Of a DNA stretch of 64,000 bases, positions 7,465-17,602 are shown in pieces (position 1 is the stretch's first letter; every line of letters begins with the position of its first letter). The stretch is from Gammaproteobacteria bacterium BRH_c0. GTDB lineage: Bacteria; Pseudomonadota; Gammaproteobacteria; Pseudomonadales; Porticoccaceae. Below the pieces are notes generated by a model that did not search any database, was not told where the DNA came from, and worked only from the letters and a program-made list of their open reading frames with translations. The translations under genes were made by a program, and so were the position numbers. The DNA is taken from NCBI GenBank assembly GCA_000961645.1, contig LADM01000011.1, positions 1-64,000 on the forward strand. The letters are read 5' to 3'.

Positions 7465-8958
7465 TTAGCCAATCGGATAGTGGATGGCTTTTTCCAGGGT
7501 GTAGGCGTCGAGCCAGTTGGGACCGAATTCGCGGCCAATACCGGAGCGCTTGTAGCCACCAAACGGCGCCTGCAGGTACAGCCCGGCGGTGCCGCCATTG
7601 AGTTTCACATCGCCGGTGCGCAGCTGTTTGGCCATTTCGAAGGCCTTGGCTTTGTCGGCGGAGTAGATGCCACCGGAGAGGCCGAAGTTGGAGTCGTTGG
7701 CCATGGCCACCGCCTCTTCATCCGTATCAAAACCGATCACCACACCGATGGGGCCAAAGACTTCACACTGGGCCAGGGTGGAGCGGTTGTCGACATCATC
7801 AAACAGGGTCGGCTCGAAGAAGAACCCCTTTTGCAGATGCTCGGGACGCTTGCCACCGGCAATCAGCACGCCGCCTTCTTCCAGCCCTTTCTTCACAAAG
7901 TTTTCGGTTTTGGCGCGGGCTGCCTCGGAAATCAGCGGGCCGACAATGGTGTCTGGTTCCGCAGGGTCACCCACCTTGAGAAAGCCCAGGGTGGCCTTGA
8001 CTGTCTCGACAAACTGGGCGCGAACGCTGTTGTGAACGATAAAGCGGGTCAGCAGCGCACAGCCCTGACCGGCGTGCATGGTGAAGTTGAACGCGGCTGC
8101 GCCACCGGCGGCCTGCACATCGGCATCGGCGCGCACAATCATGACGGATTTGCCCCCCAGCTCAAGGTGGACATGCTTCATGGTACTGGCGGACTGGGCA
8201 AGAATGGCGGCACCAACCGCATCGGAGCCGGTAAAGCTGATCATGTCCACCCGCGGGTCGGCGCTGATCATTGAGCCCACATCGGCGCCGCCAGTGATGA
8301 TATTGAGGACGCCGGGGGGGATGCCCGCCTCTTCGGCAATCTTGCCCAGCATCAGCGCGGTGAAGGGTGTCAGGGGCGAGGGCTTGAGCACCAGACAGTT
8401 GCCGACGATCAGGGCCGGGGCGAGCTTGGTCATATTGATCAGCAGCGGGTAGTTGTAGGCGCTGATACCCACCACCACACCCACCGGGTCCTTCACCACA
8501 ATGGCACTGCCCAGCAAGCCGGAGGCGTTGGGGTCGATCAGGCTGGGGGTAACGGTCACTTCCATGGTTTTCGGCTTTATTTCGCCAGCAAGCTGCATCA
8601 CGTAATTGATGATGTCGACTACACCGCCAAACTGCGGGCCATTGAGCAGCAGGTGGCTGGCGCCCACTTCGGCCTGCAACAGGGCTCGAACTTCCTGCTC
8701 GCGGGCCACCAGGCAATCACGGAAACGACCCATGACAGCAATGCGCTCAGCCATGGACATACGCGGCCAGGGGCCTTTGTCAAAGGCTTCACGGGCGGCG
8801 GCGATGGCCGCATCGGCATCCTCGGTACCGGCCACCGGGGCCTGGCCAATCACTTCTTCCGTAGCGGGGTTTTGCACTGCTTCGTAGTGGCCGGAGGCGG
8901 GTTTTACCCATTGGCCATTGATGTAAAGTTCACTGATATTGGTAAAGGGAACGCTCAT
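7465..8958 (-). CDS. NAD(P)-dependent aldehyde dehydrogenase
   Basis: A 497-residue member of the ALDH superfamily of normal length. The general base is Glu266 in LELGGK, the nucleophile is Cys300 in GQGCALL, and the Asn of the oxyanion hole is Asn169 in SAYNYPL. It oxidises an aldehyde to the acid with NAD(P)+, in the cytoplasm. It is preceded by the broken SDR gene on the same strand (56 bp gap), suggesting sequential alcohol and aldehyde oxidation in one pathway, and it ends in a terminator. Substrate unknown. Confidence 0.9.
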   Translation of the reverse strand: MSVPFTNISELYINGQWVKPASGHYEAVQNPATEEVIGQAPVAGTEDADAAIAAAREAFDKGPWPRMSMAERIAVMGRFRDCLVAREQEVRALLQAEVGASHLLLNGPQFGGVVDIINYVMQLAGEIKPKTMEVTVTPSLIDPNASGLLGSAIVVKDPVGVVVGISAYNYPLLINMTKLAPALIVGNCLVLKPSPLTPFTALMLGKIAEEAGIPPGVLNIITGGADVGSMISADPRVDMISFTGSDAVGAAILAQSASTMKHVHLELGGKSVMIVRADADVQAAGGAAAFNFTMHAGQGCALLTRFIVHNSVRAQFVETVKATLGFLKVGDPAEPDTIVGPLISEAARAKTENFVKKGLEEGGVLIAGGKRPEHLQKGFFFEPTLFDDVDNRSTLAQCEVFGPIGVVIGFDTDEEAVAMANDSNFGLSGGIYSADKAKAFEMAKQLRTGDVKLNGGTAGLYLQAPFGGYKRSGIGREFGPNWLDAYTLEKAIHYPIG

Positions 8959-9014
8959 TGTTATCTCTCTGGTCAGAATGGAATCAGGGTTATGAATGAA
9001 AAGCGACGGCTGGC

Positions 9015-9776
9015 TTAAATGGCGCGGCGCAACATGCCGCCATCAACCGGGTAGATCTTGCCGGTAATCCAGCTCGCCTGATCGGACAGCAAGAATAGCA
9101 CCATATTGGCAATGTCTTAAGTGGTGCCAAGGCGCCCCAGGGGCAGACCCGCAACGATATTGTCGATGACCTCCTTGGGTACACCGGCGAGCGCCTCGGT
9201 TGAGGTGGGACCGGGGGCAACGGCGTTGACGCGGATATTTTTCGTGCCGAGTTCCAGGGCCAGGGAACCGGTCAGTGAATTAACCCCGAGCTTGGTGAGA
9301 GAGTAATAAAACCCGCCGCTACCAGCATCCATATTGGCTGCGGTGGAGGACTGGTTGACGATGGCGCCACCACCGCGTTTTTCCATCAGGGGAGCGATGG
9401 CGCGGGTCACATAGAGCACGCTGTTCATGTTCACTTCCAGAAAGCGGTGATAGTAGGCCAGATCCACTTCCATCGGGGTTTCGTAGCGCATCCCGGCAAA
9501 AATCGCCGCGTTGTTCACCAGGTAGTCCACGCCACCGAATTGGCTGGCAACGGTATCTGCCAGCGCCTGGCAGGAATCGGTAGATGCCACGTCGGTTTTG
9601 ACAAACAGCGCCTTGCCGCCATCGCCATTGATGGCGTCCGCCACCCGCTGGCCCTGCTGTTCGTTGATCTCGGCCACGATGACAGCAGCACCCTCTACTG
9701 CCAGCATGCGGGCATAGGTTTCGCCGATGCCCTGGCCTGAGCCTGTCACCACGGCAACGCGGTTTTCAAAACGCAT
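9015..9776 (-). pseudogene. SDR-family oxidoreductase interrupted by an in-frame TAA
   Basis: The full-length frame would encode 253 residues: NAD-binding motif TGSGQGIG near the N-terminus, active-site Tyr-x3-Lys in YYSLTK, and C-terminal [11 protein letters not shown]. Codon 220 is TAA (9117-9119), in the segment LGTT[13 protein letters not shown] where the family usually has an acidic residue (GAA or GAG would need one G-to-T change). The frame is otherwise intact on both sides, so this is a single nonsense mutation or a sequencing error. The 219-residue product would lack the C-terminal substrate and dimer region. The start ATG at 9776 has AAGGAG upstream. The gene is divergent from the TetR regulator. 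Confidence 0.85.
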
Positions 9777-9857
9777 AACTTTCTCCTTATCATTAAGATA
9801 CAGGCCAGGCCCGTAGCGTCGAGAGCACAGGATCAGCCAAGCTGGCGACAATTTATA

Positions 9858-9879
9858 TTACATATTTTTATATCTGTAA
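9858..9879. promoter_or_regulatory. Imperfect palindrome, candidate TetR operator
   Basis: TTACATATTTTTATATCTGTAA is an imperfect 22-bp dyad in the AT-rich gap between the divergent SDR and TetR genes. Position and symmetry fit an operator for the adjacent regulator. This is inferred only. Confidence 0.4.
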
Positions 9880-9946
9880 ATAAATTTAAGCTTTAAAGAC
9901 CAATTAATATGTTATTTTATTTACACATCCAAAAAGGTGACTACTT

Positions 9947-10567
9947 TTGACCAGCTCTACAACCCGGATTGACAGCACTGCTGACAAGCCCCGCAGCGGC
10001 AAGGCCGATGCCACCATGCGTAAAATCCAGAGCGTGACCCTGGCGCGGGTTATCCAGCAGGGGGAAAGCGGCATCTCAATGACGGATATCAGCCGCGAGG
10101 TGGGAGTGTCACGACCCACCATCTACCGCTACTTCCCTACACGGGAGGCGTTGCTGGAAGGGGCATTCAGTCTTTTGCTTGAGGATTTTGAAGCGGGCCT
10201 GAGAACGGCTATCGATAACAATCCGGGCCACGACCAGCGGCTGGATGTTATTGCCGGCTTTCTGGAGAGCCGCCTGTTGGATGGGGGCGCCCAGCTGTTC
10301 CAGCTGGAACCGAGGCTGATTATCGACCTGATCATGGGTTCCAAGGACAAACTGCGGCTGATCAGCGAATTTGCCTACGCGCCGCTGTTCGACATGGCTG
10401 ACGCCATCGGCGAGCGCAAGGTGGACCGGGAAATGGTGTCAGAGGCGATCTTGCTGTTCTTCTCGTCGCTGTCACTGCTGACGGTTAAATCGCGGCCCGC
10501 CAATGTGGGGGTCATGCTGCGCAAGACCATTCGCGCGCTGCTGCAAATCACGAGGGATGACACTTGA
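9947..10567 (+). CDS. TetR/AcrR-family transcriptional regulator
   Basis: A 206-residue protein with an N-terminal helix-turn-helix (ISMTDISREVGVSRPTIYRYF, about residues 46-66) and a variable C-terminal ligand domain. It most likely represses the divergent SDR/aldehyde dehydrogenase genes in the absence of an effector. The assigned start is TTG at 9947 with AGGTGA upstream; an ATG at 10016 would remove the first 23 residues and still keep the DNA-binding domain. It is convergent with the exporter gene, with 2 bp between the stops. Confidence 0.85.
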   Translation: MTSSTTRIDSTADKPRSGKADATMRKIQSVTLARVIQQGESGISMTDISREVGVSRPTIYRYFPTREALLEGAFSLLLEDFEAGLRTAIDNNPGHDQRLDVIAGFLESRLLDGGAQLFQLEPRLIIDLIMGSKDKLRLISEFAYAPLFDMADAIGERKVDREMVSEAILLFFSSLSLLTVKSRPANVGVMLRKTIRALLQITRDDT

Positions 10568-10569
10568 CG

Positions 10570-11322
10570 TCAGAACAGCCCTGCCACCCCACCCCACAAC
10601 AACCTGATACCCACCACCACCAGGAAAAAATAACTGATGCGGTAAATCAGGGTCTGGCTGACTCTGGTGAGTATGGCATAGCCCAAAAACACCCCCACAG
10701 GCGCCAGCGGAATCAACACCAGTGAAGTGGCCAGATTGTCAGTGGAGAGTTCCCCCAACCAGGCATAGGGCACCAGTTTGACCATATTCACCACCGCAAA
10801 AAATACCGCGAAGGTCCCCATCAGCTCGCGCTTTTCCATTTGTTGTGGCAACAGATAAACACTGATGGGAGGGCCACCGGCATGAATACCAAAACTGGTA
10901 AACCCGGCAAGCAGTCCCCAGAAGCTGCCTTTCACAGGGTTGACACCCGTGGCTGGCGGGATTGTGCGCCGCAACCAGTAGTCGAGACTGAAGACCAAGG
11001 CAATCAGCCCAATCAGTATTTTTACTGCGTCTTCGGGCAGGTAGCGAAAGGTGAAGGCCCCTATCACAATCCCGGCAATGGCGCCGGGCAGGGTGATGCG
11101 GATATTGGCGCGGCTCCAGTGGTGGCGAAAGCGCCACACAGCAAAAGCATCCATCACCACCAGAATGGGCAGCAGGATTGCCGCAGCTTTCAGTGGTGAA
11201 ATCGCCAGCGCCATGAGGGGCACCGACAACATGGCGGGGCCACCCCCCAGGCCACCTTTGGACATGCCAAAAAGCAGCACCGCAGGAATGGCACAGAGAT
11301 AAAAAAACGGGTCTGTAATCAT
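10570..11322 (-). CDS. TSUP (TauE/SafE) family membrane transporter
   Basis: A 250-residue hydrophobic protein with about eight predicted membrane segments and the family start (GMSKGGLGGG at 19-28). TSUP members export sulfite, sulfoacetate or other organic anions across the inner membrane. It begins about 40 bp downstream of purU on the same strand. The substrate is unknown; the one-carbon neighbourhood does not define it. Confidence 0.85.
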   Translation of the reverse strand: MITDPFFYLCAIPAVLLFGMSKGGLGGGPAMLSVPLMALAISPLKAAAILLPILVVMDAFAVWRFRHHWSRANIRITLPGAIAGIVIGAFTFRYLPEDAVKILIGLIALVFSLDYWLRRTIPPATGVNPVKGSFWGLLAGFTSFGIHAGGPPISVYLLPQQMEKRELMGTFAVFFAVVNMVKLVPYAWLGELSTDNLATSLVLIPLAPVGVFLGYAILTRVSQTLIYRISYFFLVVVGIRLLWGGVAGLF

Positions 11323-11364
11323 GCCCAGGGGATCAATGCTGAAGCGGCCCGACTCATACCGTTA

Positions 11365-12243
11365 TCAACTGCCGAGAAATACCACGGTTTTATTGCCGTC
11401 GAGAAACACCCTATGCTCGATATGGTATTTCACCGCCCGGGCCAGGGCCATGCACTCGTTGTCGCGCCCCACTCGCACCAGATGATGAGCCTTGTGGTTG
11501 TGGTCCACCCGTGTCACCACCTGCTCGATAATCGGGCCTTCGTCGAGGTCGGCGGTGACATAGTGAGCGGTGGCGCCGATCAGTTTGACGCCGCGATCAA
11601 AGGCCTGGTGGTAGGGTTTGGCGCCCTTGAAACCGGGCAAAAAGGAGTGGTGGATATTGATGCAGCGTCCCGCTAACTGCTGGCACAGATCGTCGGAGAG
11701 AATCTGCATGTAGCGGGCCAGCACCACCAGCTCGGCACCGGTTTCACTGACAAGATCCAGCAATTTCGCTTCCTGCAATGGCTTGTTGTCCTTTGTCACC
11801 GGCAGGTGAATAAAGCGCACGCCATCGCGCTCCACCATGGGTTGCAGGTCGGTGTGATTCGACACCACCGCGACGATTTCCATATTGAGGTCGCCAATTC
11901 GCTGGCGGTAGAGCAGATCCCCCAGGCAGTGGTCGAACTTCGACACCAGAATCATCACCTTGGTGGGGATATTGGGATCGAAGATCGCCCAGCTCATATC
12001 GAAGCGACTCGCCACCAGGGGGAAACTGCGACGGATCTCCTCGATCTCCGGCGAGCCTTCCTGCAAACGGAACACTGCGCGCATAAAGAATTTGTCGGTG
12101 GACTCATCGTCGAACTGCTCAAGGGCGCAGATATAACAGTTGCGATCGGCCAGAAAAGTGGTGACCCCCGCCACCACGCCGGTACCGGCACGGCAGCTGG
12201 CGGTAAGAATATAGTTGCCCTGTTCCTGATCGATAATTGTCAT
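11365..12243 (-). CDS. purU: Formyltetrahydrofolate deformylase
   Basis: A 292-residue enzyme that hydrolyses 10-formyl-THF to formate and THF. An N-terminal ACT domain (about 1-85) is followed by a formyltransferase-fold catalytic domain with conserved HHSFLPGFKGAKPYH and the downstream HYVTADLDEGPII, holding the Asn/His/Asp set typical of the family. The ATG has AAGGAT upstream. It follows folD by 29 bp, forming a unit that turns methylene-THF into formate and free THF, which fits disposal of excess C1 units. Confidence 0.93.
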   Translation of the reverse strand: MTIIDQEQGNYILTASCRAGTGVVAGVTTFLADRNCYICALEQFDDESTDKFFMRAVFRLQEGSPEIEEIRRSFPLVASRFDMSWAIFDPNIPTKVMILVSKFDHCLGDLLYRQRIGDLNMEIVAVVSNHTDLQPMVERDGVRFIHLPVTKDNKPLQEAKLLDLVSETGAELVVLARYMQILSDDLCQQLAGRCINIHHSFLPGFKGAKPYHQAFDRGVKLIGATAHYVTADLDEGPIIEQVVTRVDHNHKAHHLVRVGRDNECMALARAVKYHIEHRVFLDGNKTVVFLGS

Positions 12244-12272
12244 GGAAAATCCTTGCCGGGTATGTGAGACGC

Positions 12273-13142
12273 TTAATCGGTGATTCCATGGGCGGCTTTG
12301 GCTGCGGCCACCGTGTTGTACATCAGGCAGGCGATGGTCATGGGGCCGACACCGCCGGGCACCGGGGTGATGGCTCCCGCTACCTCGATAGCCGAGGCAA
12401 AATCCACATCCCCCACCAGGCGCTTGCGGCCCTCTTCCTCGATGCGGTTGATGCCCACGTCGATCACCGTGGCACCGGGCTTTATCCAGTCGCCCTGGAT
12501 AAAGCGCGGACGCCCCACCGCCGCCACCAGAATATCCGCCTGGCGGCAGACAGCGGGCAGGTCCCTGGTGCGGGAATGGGCGATGGTGACGGTGCAGTTT
12601 TCCTGCAACAGCAGGCTGGCCATGGGCTTGCCGACAATATTGGAGCGTCCGACAACAACGGCATTGAGACCGCTGAGATCACCGAGCTGGTCCTTGAGCA
12701 GCATCAGGCTGCCGAGGGGTGTGCAGGGCACCAGGCGGCTCTGGCCCACCGCCAGGGCACCGGTATTGAGCAGGGTAAAGCCGTCGACATCCTTCTCGGG
12801 AACGATGGTGTTAATCACCGCGTTTTCGTCCAGATGCTTTGGCAGTGGCAGTTGCACCAGGATGCCGTGAACGCCTGCGTCGTGATTGAGATTGTCGATC
12901 AGCGCCAGCAAGGCCTCGGCGGAGGTATCCACAGGCAGGCGGTGCTCGCGGGATTCAATGCCCAGCTGCTGGCAGCGCTTGACCTTGTTGGTGACGTACA
13001 CATGACTGGCCGGATCGTCCCCGACCAGTACCACTGCGATACAGGGGGTCAGATTGTGGTTGGCTTTCAGTGCGTCAACTTCAACCCGCAACTGCTCACT
13101 CAGACGGTCTGCAAAGCCCTTGCCGTCGATTACATTACCCAT
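12273..13142 (-). CDS. folD: Methylenetetrahydrofolate dehydrogenase/cyclohydrolase
   Basis: A 289-residue bifunctional enzyme interconverting 5,10-methylene-THF, methenyl-THF and 10-formyl-THF. Catalytic YVTNK (Tyr-x3-Lys), LPLPKH, the nucleotide-binding [11 protein letters not shown] segment and PGGVGPMT near the C-terminus are all present. The start at 13142 has GGAG 8 bp upstream; an 18-codon longer frame lacks support. It lies between fghA and purU on the same strand. Confidence 0.95.
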   Translation of the reverse strand: MGNVIDGKGFADRLSEQLRVEVDALKANHNLTPCIAVVLVGDDPASHVYVTNKVKRCQQLGIESREHRLPVDTSAEALLALIDNLNHDAGVHGILVQLPLPKHLDENAVINTIVPEKDVDGFTLLNTGALAVGQSRLVPCTPLGSLMLLKDQLGDLSGLNAVVVGRSNIVGKPMASLLLQENCTVTIAHSRTRDLPAVCRQADILVAAVGRPRFIQGDWIKPGATVIDVGINRIEEEGRKRLVGDVDFASAIEVAGAITPVPGGVGPMTIACLMYNTVAAAKAAHGITD

Positions 13143-13226
13143 GGTTAACACTCCAGAAACTGTTGCTGTCACGCCAGTGCGGCGCAAAGGCGGCATTTTA
13201 TAACGTAAAGGCCCGGAAAGGTTGCA

Positions 13227-14066
13227 TCAGCGGTGCAGATGCTCGGCGTGAAAGCGGATATGGTCAGCAATAAAGGTGGCGATAAAGAAATAGCTGTGAT
13301 CATAACCGGGCTGGCGTCGCAGGGTTATCGGGTACCCAGCCGCGCGGCAGGCAGCTTCCAGTAACTCGGGTTTGAGCTGTTCGCTGAGAAACCCGTCGCC
13401 CTCGCCCTGATCTACCAGCATTGGCAGCTGCTCTTGAGTCTGCCTGATCAGTTCCGTGCTGTCGTACTGACGCCACCGGTCGCGATCATCACCGAGGTAA
13501 CCGGCCAGCGCCTTCTCGCCCCAGGGGCAGCGGATTGGCGAGCTGATGGGGGCAAAGGCGGAAACAGAACGAAAGCGCCCGGGGTTTTTCAGGGCAATGG
13601 TCAATGCACCGTGACCGCCCATGGAGTGCCCACTGATGGATTGCCTGTTGGCATCGACAGGAAAATGCGCCGTAACCAGTGCTGGCAATTCCGTCACTAT
13701 GTAGTCGTACATCCGGTAATGGCTCGCCCAGGGCTGTTGGGTAGCATTGACGTAAAACCCGGCCCCCAGGCCGAAATCATAATTGCCCTCGGGATCATCC
13801 GGCACGCCTTCACCGCGCGGACTGGTGTCAGCCGCAACGATGGCAATGCCCTGCTCCGCCGCATACTGCTGGGCACCGGCTTTGGTAACGAAATTCTCAT
13901 CAGTGCAGGCAAGGCCCGATAGCCAATACAACACCGGCACCGGACCCTGTTCGGCCTGGGGCGGCAGATAGATGGAAAAGGTCATCTCGCAATCGAGAAC
14001 TGCGGAGCTGTAGCGATAACGGCGCTGCCAACCGCCAAAACTCTTGTTAGTGCCGATCTGTTCCAT
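13227..14066 (-). CDS. fghA: S-formylglutathione hydrolase
   Basis: A 279-residue esterase-D-type alpha/beta hydrolase. The nucleophile Ser is in GHSMGG, the catalytic His in GYDHSYFF, and the conserved Cys near the oxyanion hole in [10 protein letters not shown]. It hydrolyses S-formylglutathione to formate and glutathione, the second step of glutathione-dependent formaldehyde oxidation. Its ATG overlaps the adhC stop codon (TGATG), implying translational coupling. Confidence 0.95.
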   Translation of the reverse strand: MEQIGTNKSFGGWQRRYRYSSAVLDCEMTFSIYLPPQAEQGPVPVLYWLSGLACTDENFVTKAGAQQYAAEQGIAIVAADTSPRGEGVPDDPEGNYDFGLGAGFYVNATQQPWASHYRMYDYIVTELPALVTAHFPVDANRQSISGHSMGGHGALTIALKNPGRFRSVSAFAPISSPIRCPWGEKALAGYLGDDRDRWRQYDSTELIRQTQEQLPMLVDQGEGDGFLSEQLKPELLEAACRAAGYPITLRRQPGYDHSYFFIATFIADHIRFHAEHLHR

Positions 14067-15172
14067 CAGTACAGCACCACCGAACGGATGCTCTCACCGG
14101 CGTGCATCAGGTCAAACGCTTTGTTGATATCCTCCAGCGGCATGGTGTGGGTAATCAAATCGTCAATATTGATCTTGCCTTCCATATACCAGTCGACAAT
14201 GCGCGGCACGTCGGTGCGACCGCGAGCCCCGCCAAAGGCGCTGCCGTGCCAGGAGCGACCTGTCACCAGCTGGAAAGGCCGGGTAGAAATTTCCTTGCCA
14301 GCCCCGGCAACGCCGATAATGCAGCTGCGACCCCAGCCCTTGTGGCAGCACTCCAGAGCCTGGCGCATCACCTCCACATTGCCTATGCACTCAAAGCTGT
14401 AATCTACTCCGCCGCCGGTCATCTGCACCAGATGGTCGACCACATTTTCCACCTCCCTGGGGTTGACGAAATCCGTCATGCCAAAACGCCGCGCAAGCTC
14501 AATCTTTGAGGGGTTGATATCGACGCCAATAATGCGAGTGGCGCCCACCATTTTCGCACCCTGGATCACATTGAGGCCGATACCTCCCAAACCGAATACC
14601 GCCACGGTAGAGCCCGGCTCCACCTTCATGGTAAAGGCCACGGCGCCGATGCCGGTGGTGACACCGCAGCCGATATAACATATCTTGTCGAAGGGGGCAT
14701 CCTCCCGCACTTTGGCGAGGGCAATTTCCGGCAACACGGTGTAGTTGGAAAACGTCGAGCAACCCATATAGTGGAGAATGGGCTTGCCATCGAGGGAGAA
14801 GCGGCTGCTGCCGTTGGGCATGACACCGCGACCCTGAGTGGTGCGAATGGCCTGACACAGGTTGGTTTTGGGGTTGAGGCAGTAGTCGCACTCCCGGCAC
14901 TCCGGCGTATAGAGGGGGATGACGTGATCACCGACCTTCAGACTCTTCACACCGGACCCCACTTCCACCACGACACCAGCGCCTTCATGGCCGAGAATGG
15001 CGGGGAATGCGCCTTCCGGATCATCCCCTGACAGGGTAAAGGCATCGGTGTGGCAAACGCCGGTGGCCTTCACTTCAACCAATACTTCACCGGCCTGGGG
15101 GCCTGCCAGATCCACATCGACAATTTCCAGTGGCTTACCTGCTGCAAAGGCTACAGCTGCGCGGGTTTTCAT
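14066..15172 (-). CDS. adhC: S-(hydroxymethyl)glutathione dehydrogenase (class III alcohol dehydrogenase)
   Basis: A 368-residue zinc enzyme that oxidises S-hydroxymethylglutathione (formaldehyde adduct) to S-formylglutathione with NAD+. The catalytic zinc set is in [12 protein letters not shown] and GHEGAG; the structural zinc cysteines are in [17 protein letters not shown]; the NAD motif is FGLGGIG. The start at 15172 is preceded by AAGGAG at 6 bp; an ATG at 15178 abuts the Shine-Dalgarno sequence and is unlikely. First gene of an adhC-fghA-folD-purU run. Confidence 0.95.
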   Translation of the reverse strand: MKTRAAVAFAAGKPLEIVDVDLAGPQAGEVLVEVKATGVCHTDAFTLSGDDPEGAFPAILGHEGAGVVVEVGSGVKSLKVGDHVIPLYTPECRECDYCLNPKTNLCQAIRTTQGRGVMPNGSSRFSLDGKPILHYMGCSTFSNYTVLPEIALAKVREDAPFDKICYIGCGVTTGIGAVAFTMKVEPGSTVAVFGLGGIGLNVIQGAKMVGATRIIGVDINPSKIELARRFGMTDFVNPREVENVVDHLVQMTGGGVDYSFECIGNVEVMRQALECCHKGWGRSCIIGVAGAGKEISTRPFQLVTGRSWHGSAFGGARGRTDVPRIVDWYMEGKINIDDLITHTMPLEDINKAFDLMHAGESIRSVVLY

Positions 15173-15322
15173 GGGCATCTCCTTGGGCCGGTCAATAATT
15201 CAGAGGGCAAAGGATAAGCTAAATTGCAGTCCCTGACACGACCTTGCCCGGACAGACGTGCCCACGACTTCTTATCGGCCTACACTTAGGGGGAATTTCC
15301 CCGTCGCAGCAGGCTCTGAAGA

Positions 15323-15790
15323 ATGGAAAAAAAGCAGTTACTGATTGTCGCACACTGCCCTTCCCACAACACCCGGCTACTGGTCGAGGCCGTGCTGGCC
15401 GGAGCAAGCCATGTTGATATCGAAAATGTGACTGCACGGCATATTCCGCCGCTACAGGCGACAGCAGAGGATGTGCTGTCGGCTGATGCGATTATCCTCG
15501 GCACCACGGAAAACCTCGGCTACATGAGTGGCGCCCTCAAGGATTTCTTTGACCGGGTCTACTATCCGGTGCTGGAAAAAAAGCAGGGCCTGCCCTGCGC
15601 CCTCTATATCCGCGCAGGGCTGGATGGCACCGGCACCAAACGGGCTGTCGAGAGCATCGCTACAGGGCTGAAATGGCGCTGGGTGCAGGAGCCGCTGATT
15701 TGCCGGGGTGATTTCCGCGATGAATTTGTCGAGCAGTGCGAGGAAATGGGGATGACCATGGCTGCTGCCCTGGATGCAGGAATTATATAA
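15323..15790 (+). CDS. Flavodoxin-like NAD(P)H/FMN reductase family protein
   Basis: A 155-residue flavodoxin-fold protein with an N-terminal LLIVAHCPSHNT phosphate-binding loop, the GTTENLGYMSGALKDFFDR segment typical of FMN-binding proteins, and a YIRAGLDGTGT strand. It probably binds FMN and carries electrons or reduces a quinone or other acceptor. It is divergent from adhC and ends before a bidirectional terminator shared with etfA. Confidence 0.75.
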   Translation: MEKKQLLIVAHCPSHNTRLLVEAVLAGASHVDIENVTARHIPPLQATAEDVLSADAIILGTTENLGYMSGALKDFFDRVYYPVLEKKQGLPCALYIRAGLDGTGTKRAVESIATGLKWRWVQEPLICRGDFRDEFVEQCEEMGMTMAAALDAGII

Positions 15791-15852
15791 ACAGCGCTCT
15801 GCGATATTCACAAGCCAGTGGAAGAATATTTATCACGCCACTACCAATCATT

Positions 15853-15888
15853 AAAAAAGCCGCGCAGGTCTCCCGGTGCGGCTTTTTT
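15853..15888. terminator. Bidirectional Rho-independent terminator
   Basis: AAAAAAGCCGC at one side pairs with GCGGCTTTTTT at the other around a 14-nt loop, giving a T-tract on both strands. It separates the flavodoxin-like gene from the convergent etfA. Confidence 0.9.
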
Positions 15889-15923
15889 AATGTCAGGGCC
15901 GCGAATAGCGGCCCTGAAGTCCC

Positions 15924-16853
15924 TTACAGCTTGCCTTCAAGCTCGGGCAACACCTGGAACAGATCGCCCACCAGGCCGTAATCAGCCACCTGGAAGATCG
16001 GGGCTTCTTCATCCTTGTTGATGGCAACAATCACCTTGCTGTCCTTCATACCGGCCAGATGCTGGATGGCGCCGGAAATACCGACTGCGATATAGAGGTC
16101 AGGGGCGACGATCTTGCCCGTCTGGCCAACCTGCATATCGTTGGCCACAAAACCGGCATCGACTGCTGCGCGGGATGCGCCCACAGCGGCGCCGAGTTTG
16201 TCGGCAATGCGATAGAGCATGTCGAAGTTCTCGCCGTTCTGCATGCCGCGACCGCCGGAGATAACAATCTTGGCAGCGGTAAGTTCGGGACGATCGGATT
16301 TGGCCAGCTCTTCACCGACAAAACTGGAAAGACCTCTGTCATTGGCAGAATCAAGAGCCTCAATAGCAGCAGAGCCACCGGTTGCTTCAGCTGCATCAAA
16401 GGAGGTACCACGTACGGTGAGCACCTTGATGGCGTCGGAACTTTGCACAGTGGCAATCACGTTACCGGCATAGATCGGGCGCTTGAAGGTGTCCTCGGAG
16501 ACAACTTCGCTGATCTCGGAAATGGCCTGCACATCCAGCAGCGCGGCTGCACGGGGCAGGATATTTTTGCCGGAGGTGGTTGCTGCCGCGAGAATATGGC
16601 TGTAACCCTTGCCAATTTCCGCAATCAGGGCGGCAACGTTTTCTGCCAGCTGGTGGGCATAGGCGTCATTGTCAGCCACCAGCACTTTCTGAACTCCGGC
16701 GATTTGGGCAGCAGCTTCAGCAGCAGCGCCGCAGTTGGCGCCAGCGATCAGGATATCGACATCACCACCAATGGCCTGTGCGGCAGCCATAGTGTTGAGG
16801 GTAACGGGGTTAAGTGCACTGTTGCTGTGATCAGCAATCACCAAAATACTCAT
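15924..16853 (-). CDS. etfA: Electron transfer flavoprotein, alpha subunit
   Basis: A 309-residue subunit with the FAD-binding C-terminal signature (GRGMQ near 200; [20 protein letters not shown] near 255-275; [16 protein letters not shown] at the end). With EtfB it accepts electrons from acyl-CoA and amine dehydrogenases and passes them to ETF-ubiquinone oxidoreductase. Its start overlaps the etfB stop codon. Confidence 0.96.
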   Translation of the reverse strand: MSILVIADHSNSALNPVTLNTMAAAQAIGGDVDILIAGANCGAAAEAAAQIAGVQKVLVADNDAYAHQLAENVAALIAEIGKGYSHILAAATTSGKNILPRAAALLDVQAISEISEVVSEDTFKRPIYAGNVIATVQSSDAIKVLTVRGTSFDAAEATGGSAAIEALDSANDRGLSSFVGEELAKSDRPELTAAKIVISGGRGMQNGENFDMLYRIADKLGAAVGASRAAVDAGFVANDMQVGQTGKIVAPDLYIAVGISGAIQHLAGMKDSKVIVAINKDEEAPIFQVADYGLVGDLFQVLPELEGKL

Positions 16854-17602
16854 CAGATCACCTTCGCTTCGTTTTTGAGTTTGTCGACCAGTTGCGCCAC
16901 GTCGGCTACCTTGATGCCCGCCTTGCGTTCCGCTGGCGGCTCAACTTTGAGCAACTTGGTTCGGGCAGCCGGATCTACGCCGAGATCAGCCGGGGTGACG
17001 GTATCCAGCTGCTTCTTCTTGGCTTTCATGATATTGGGCAGTGAAGCGTAGCGGGGCTCGTTGAGCCGCAGGTCAGCAGTGACAATAGCGGGGAGCTTGA
17101 TGGAGAGGGTTTGCAAACCGCCATCAATTTCGCGGGTGACCTTAGCTGAACCCTCTTCCACCGTGATAACGGAGGCAAAAGTAGCCTGGGCAAAACCGGT
17201 GAGGGCGGCAAGCATCTGCCCGGTCTGGTTGTTATCGCCGTCAATGGCCTGCTTACCCAAAAGCACCATGCCTGGCTGCTCGTCGTCGCAAATTTTCTTC
17301 AGGCACTTGGCAATGGCCAGTGGCTCGAGGTCGCCCTCAGCCTGAACGAGGATACCGCGATCAGCACCCAGCGCCAGAGCAGTACGGATTTGTTCCTGGG
17401 CGGCTTGCGGCCCCAGGGAAACCACCACCACTTCGGAGGCAATGCCCTTTTCCTTAAGACGTACCGCTTCTTCAACAGCGATTTCACAGAAGGGGTTGAT
17501 GGCCATTTTGACATTGGCCAGGTCAACGGCGCTGCCATCGGCTTTGGCGCGCACTTTGACGTTGTAATCAACGACACGTTTTACGGCGACGAGTATCTTC
17601 AT
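16853..17602 (-). CDS. etfB: Electron transfer flavoprotein, beta subunit
   Basis: A 249-residue protein of standard length, starting [16 protein letters not shown], with the AMP-binding region and the signature VNxxxRF-like [17 protein letters not shown] near 185-200. It pairs with EtfA. First gene of the etfBA operon; the ATG has AGGGTC upstream. The long upstream gap probably carries its promoter. Confidence 0.96.
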   Translation of the reverse strand: MKILVAVKRVVDYNVKVRAKADGSAVDLANVKMAINPFCEIAVEEAVRLKEKGIASEVVVVSLGPQAAQEQIRTALALGADRGILVQAEGDLEPLAIAKCLKKICDDEQPGMVLLGKQAIDGDNNQTGQMLAALTGFAQATFASVITVEEGSAKVTREIDGGLQTLSIKLPAIVTADLRLNEPRYASLPNIMKAKKKQLDTVTPADLGVDPAARTKLLKVEPPAERKAGIKVADVAQLVDKLKNEAKVI

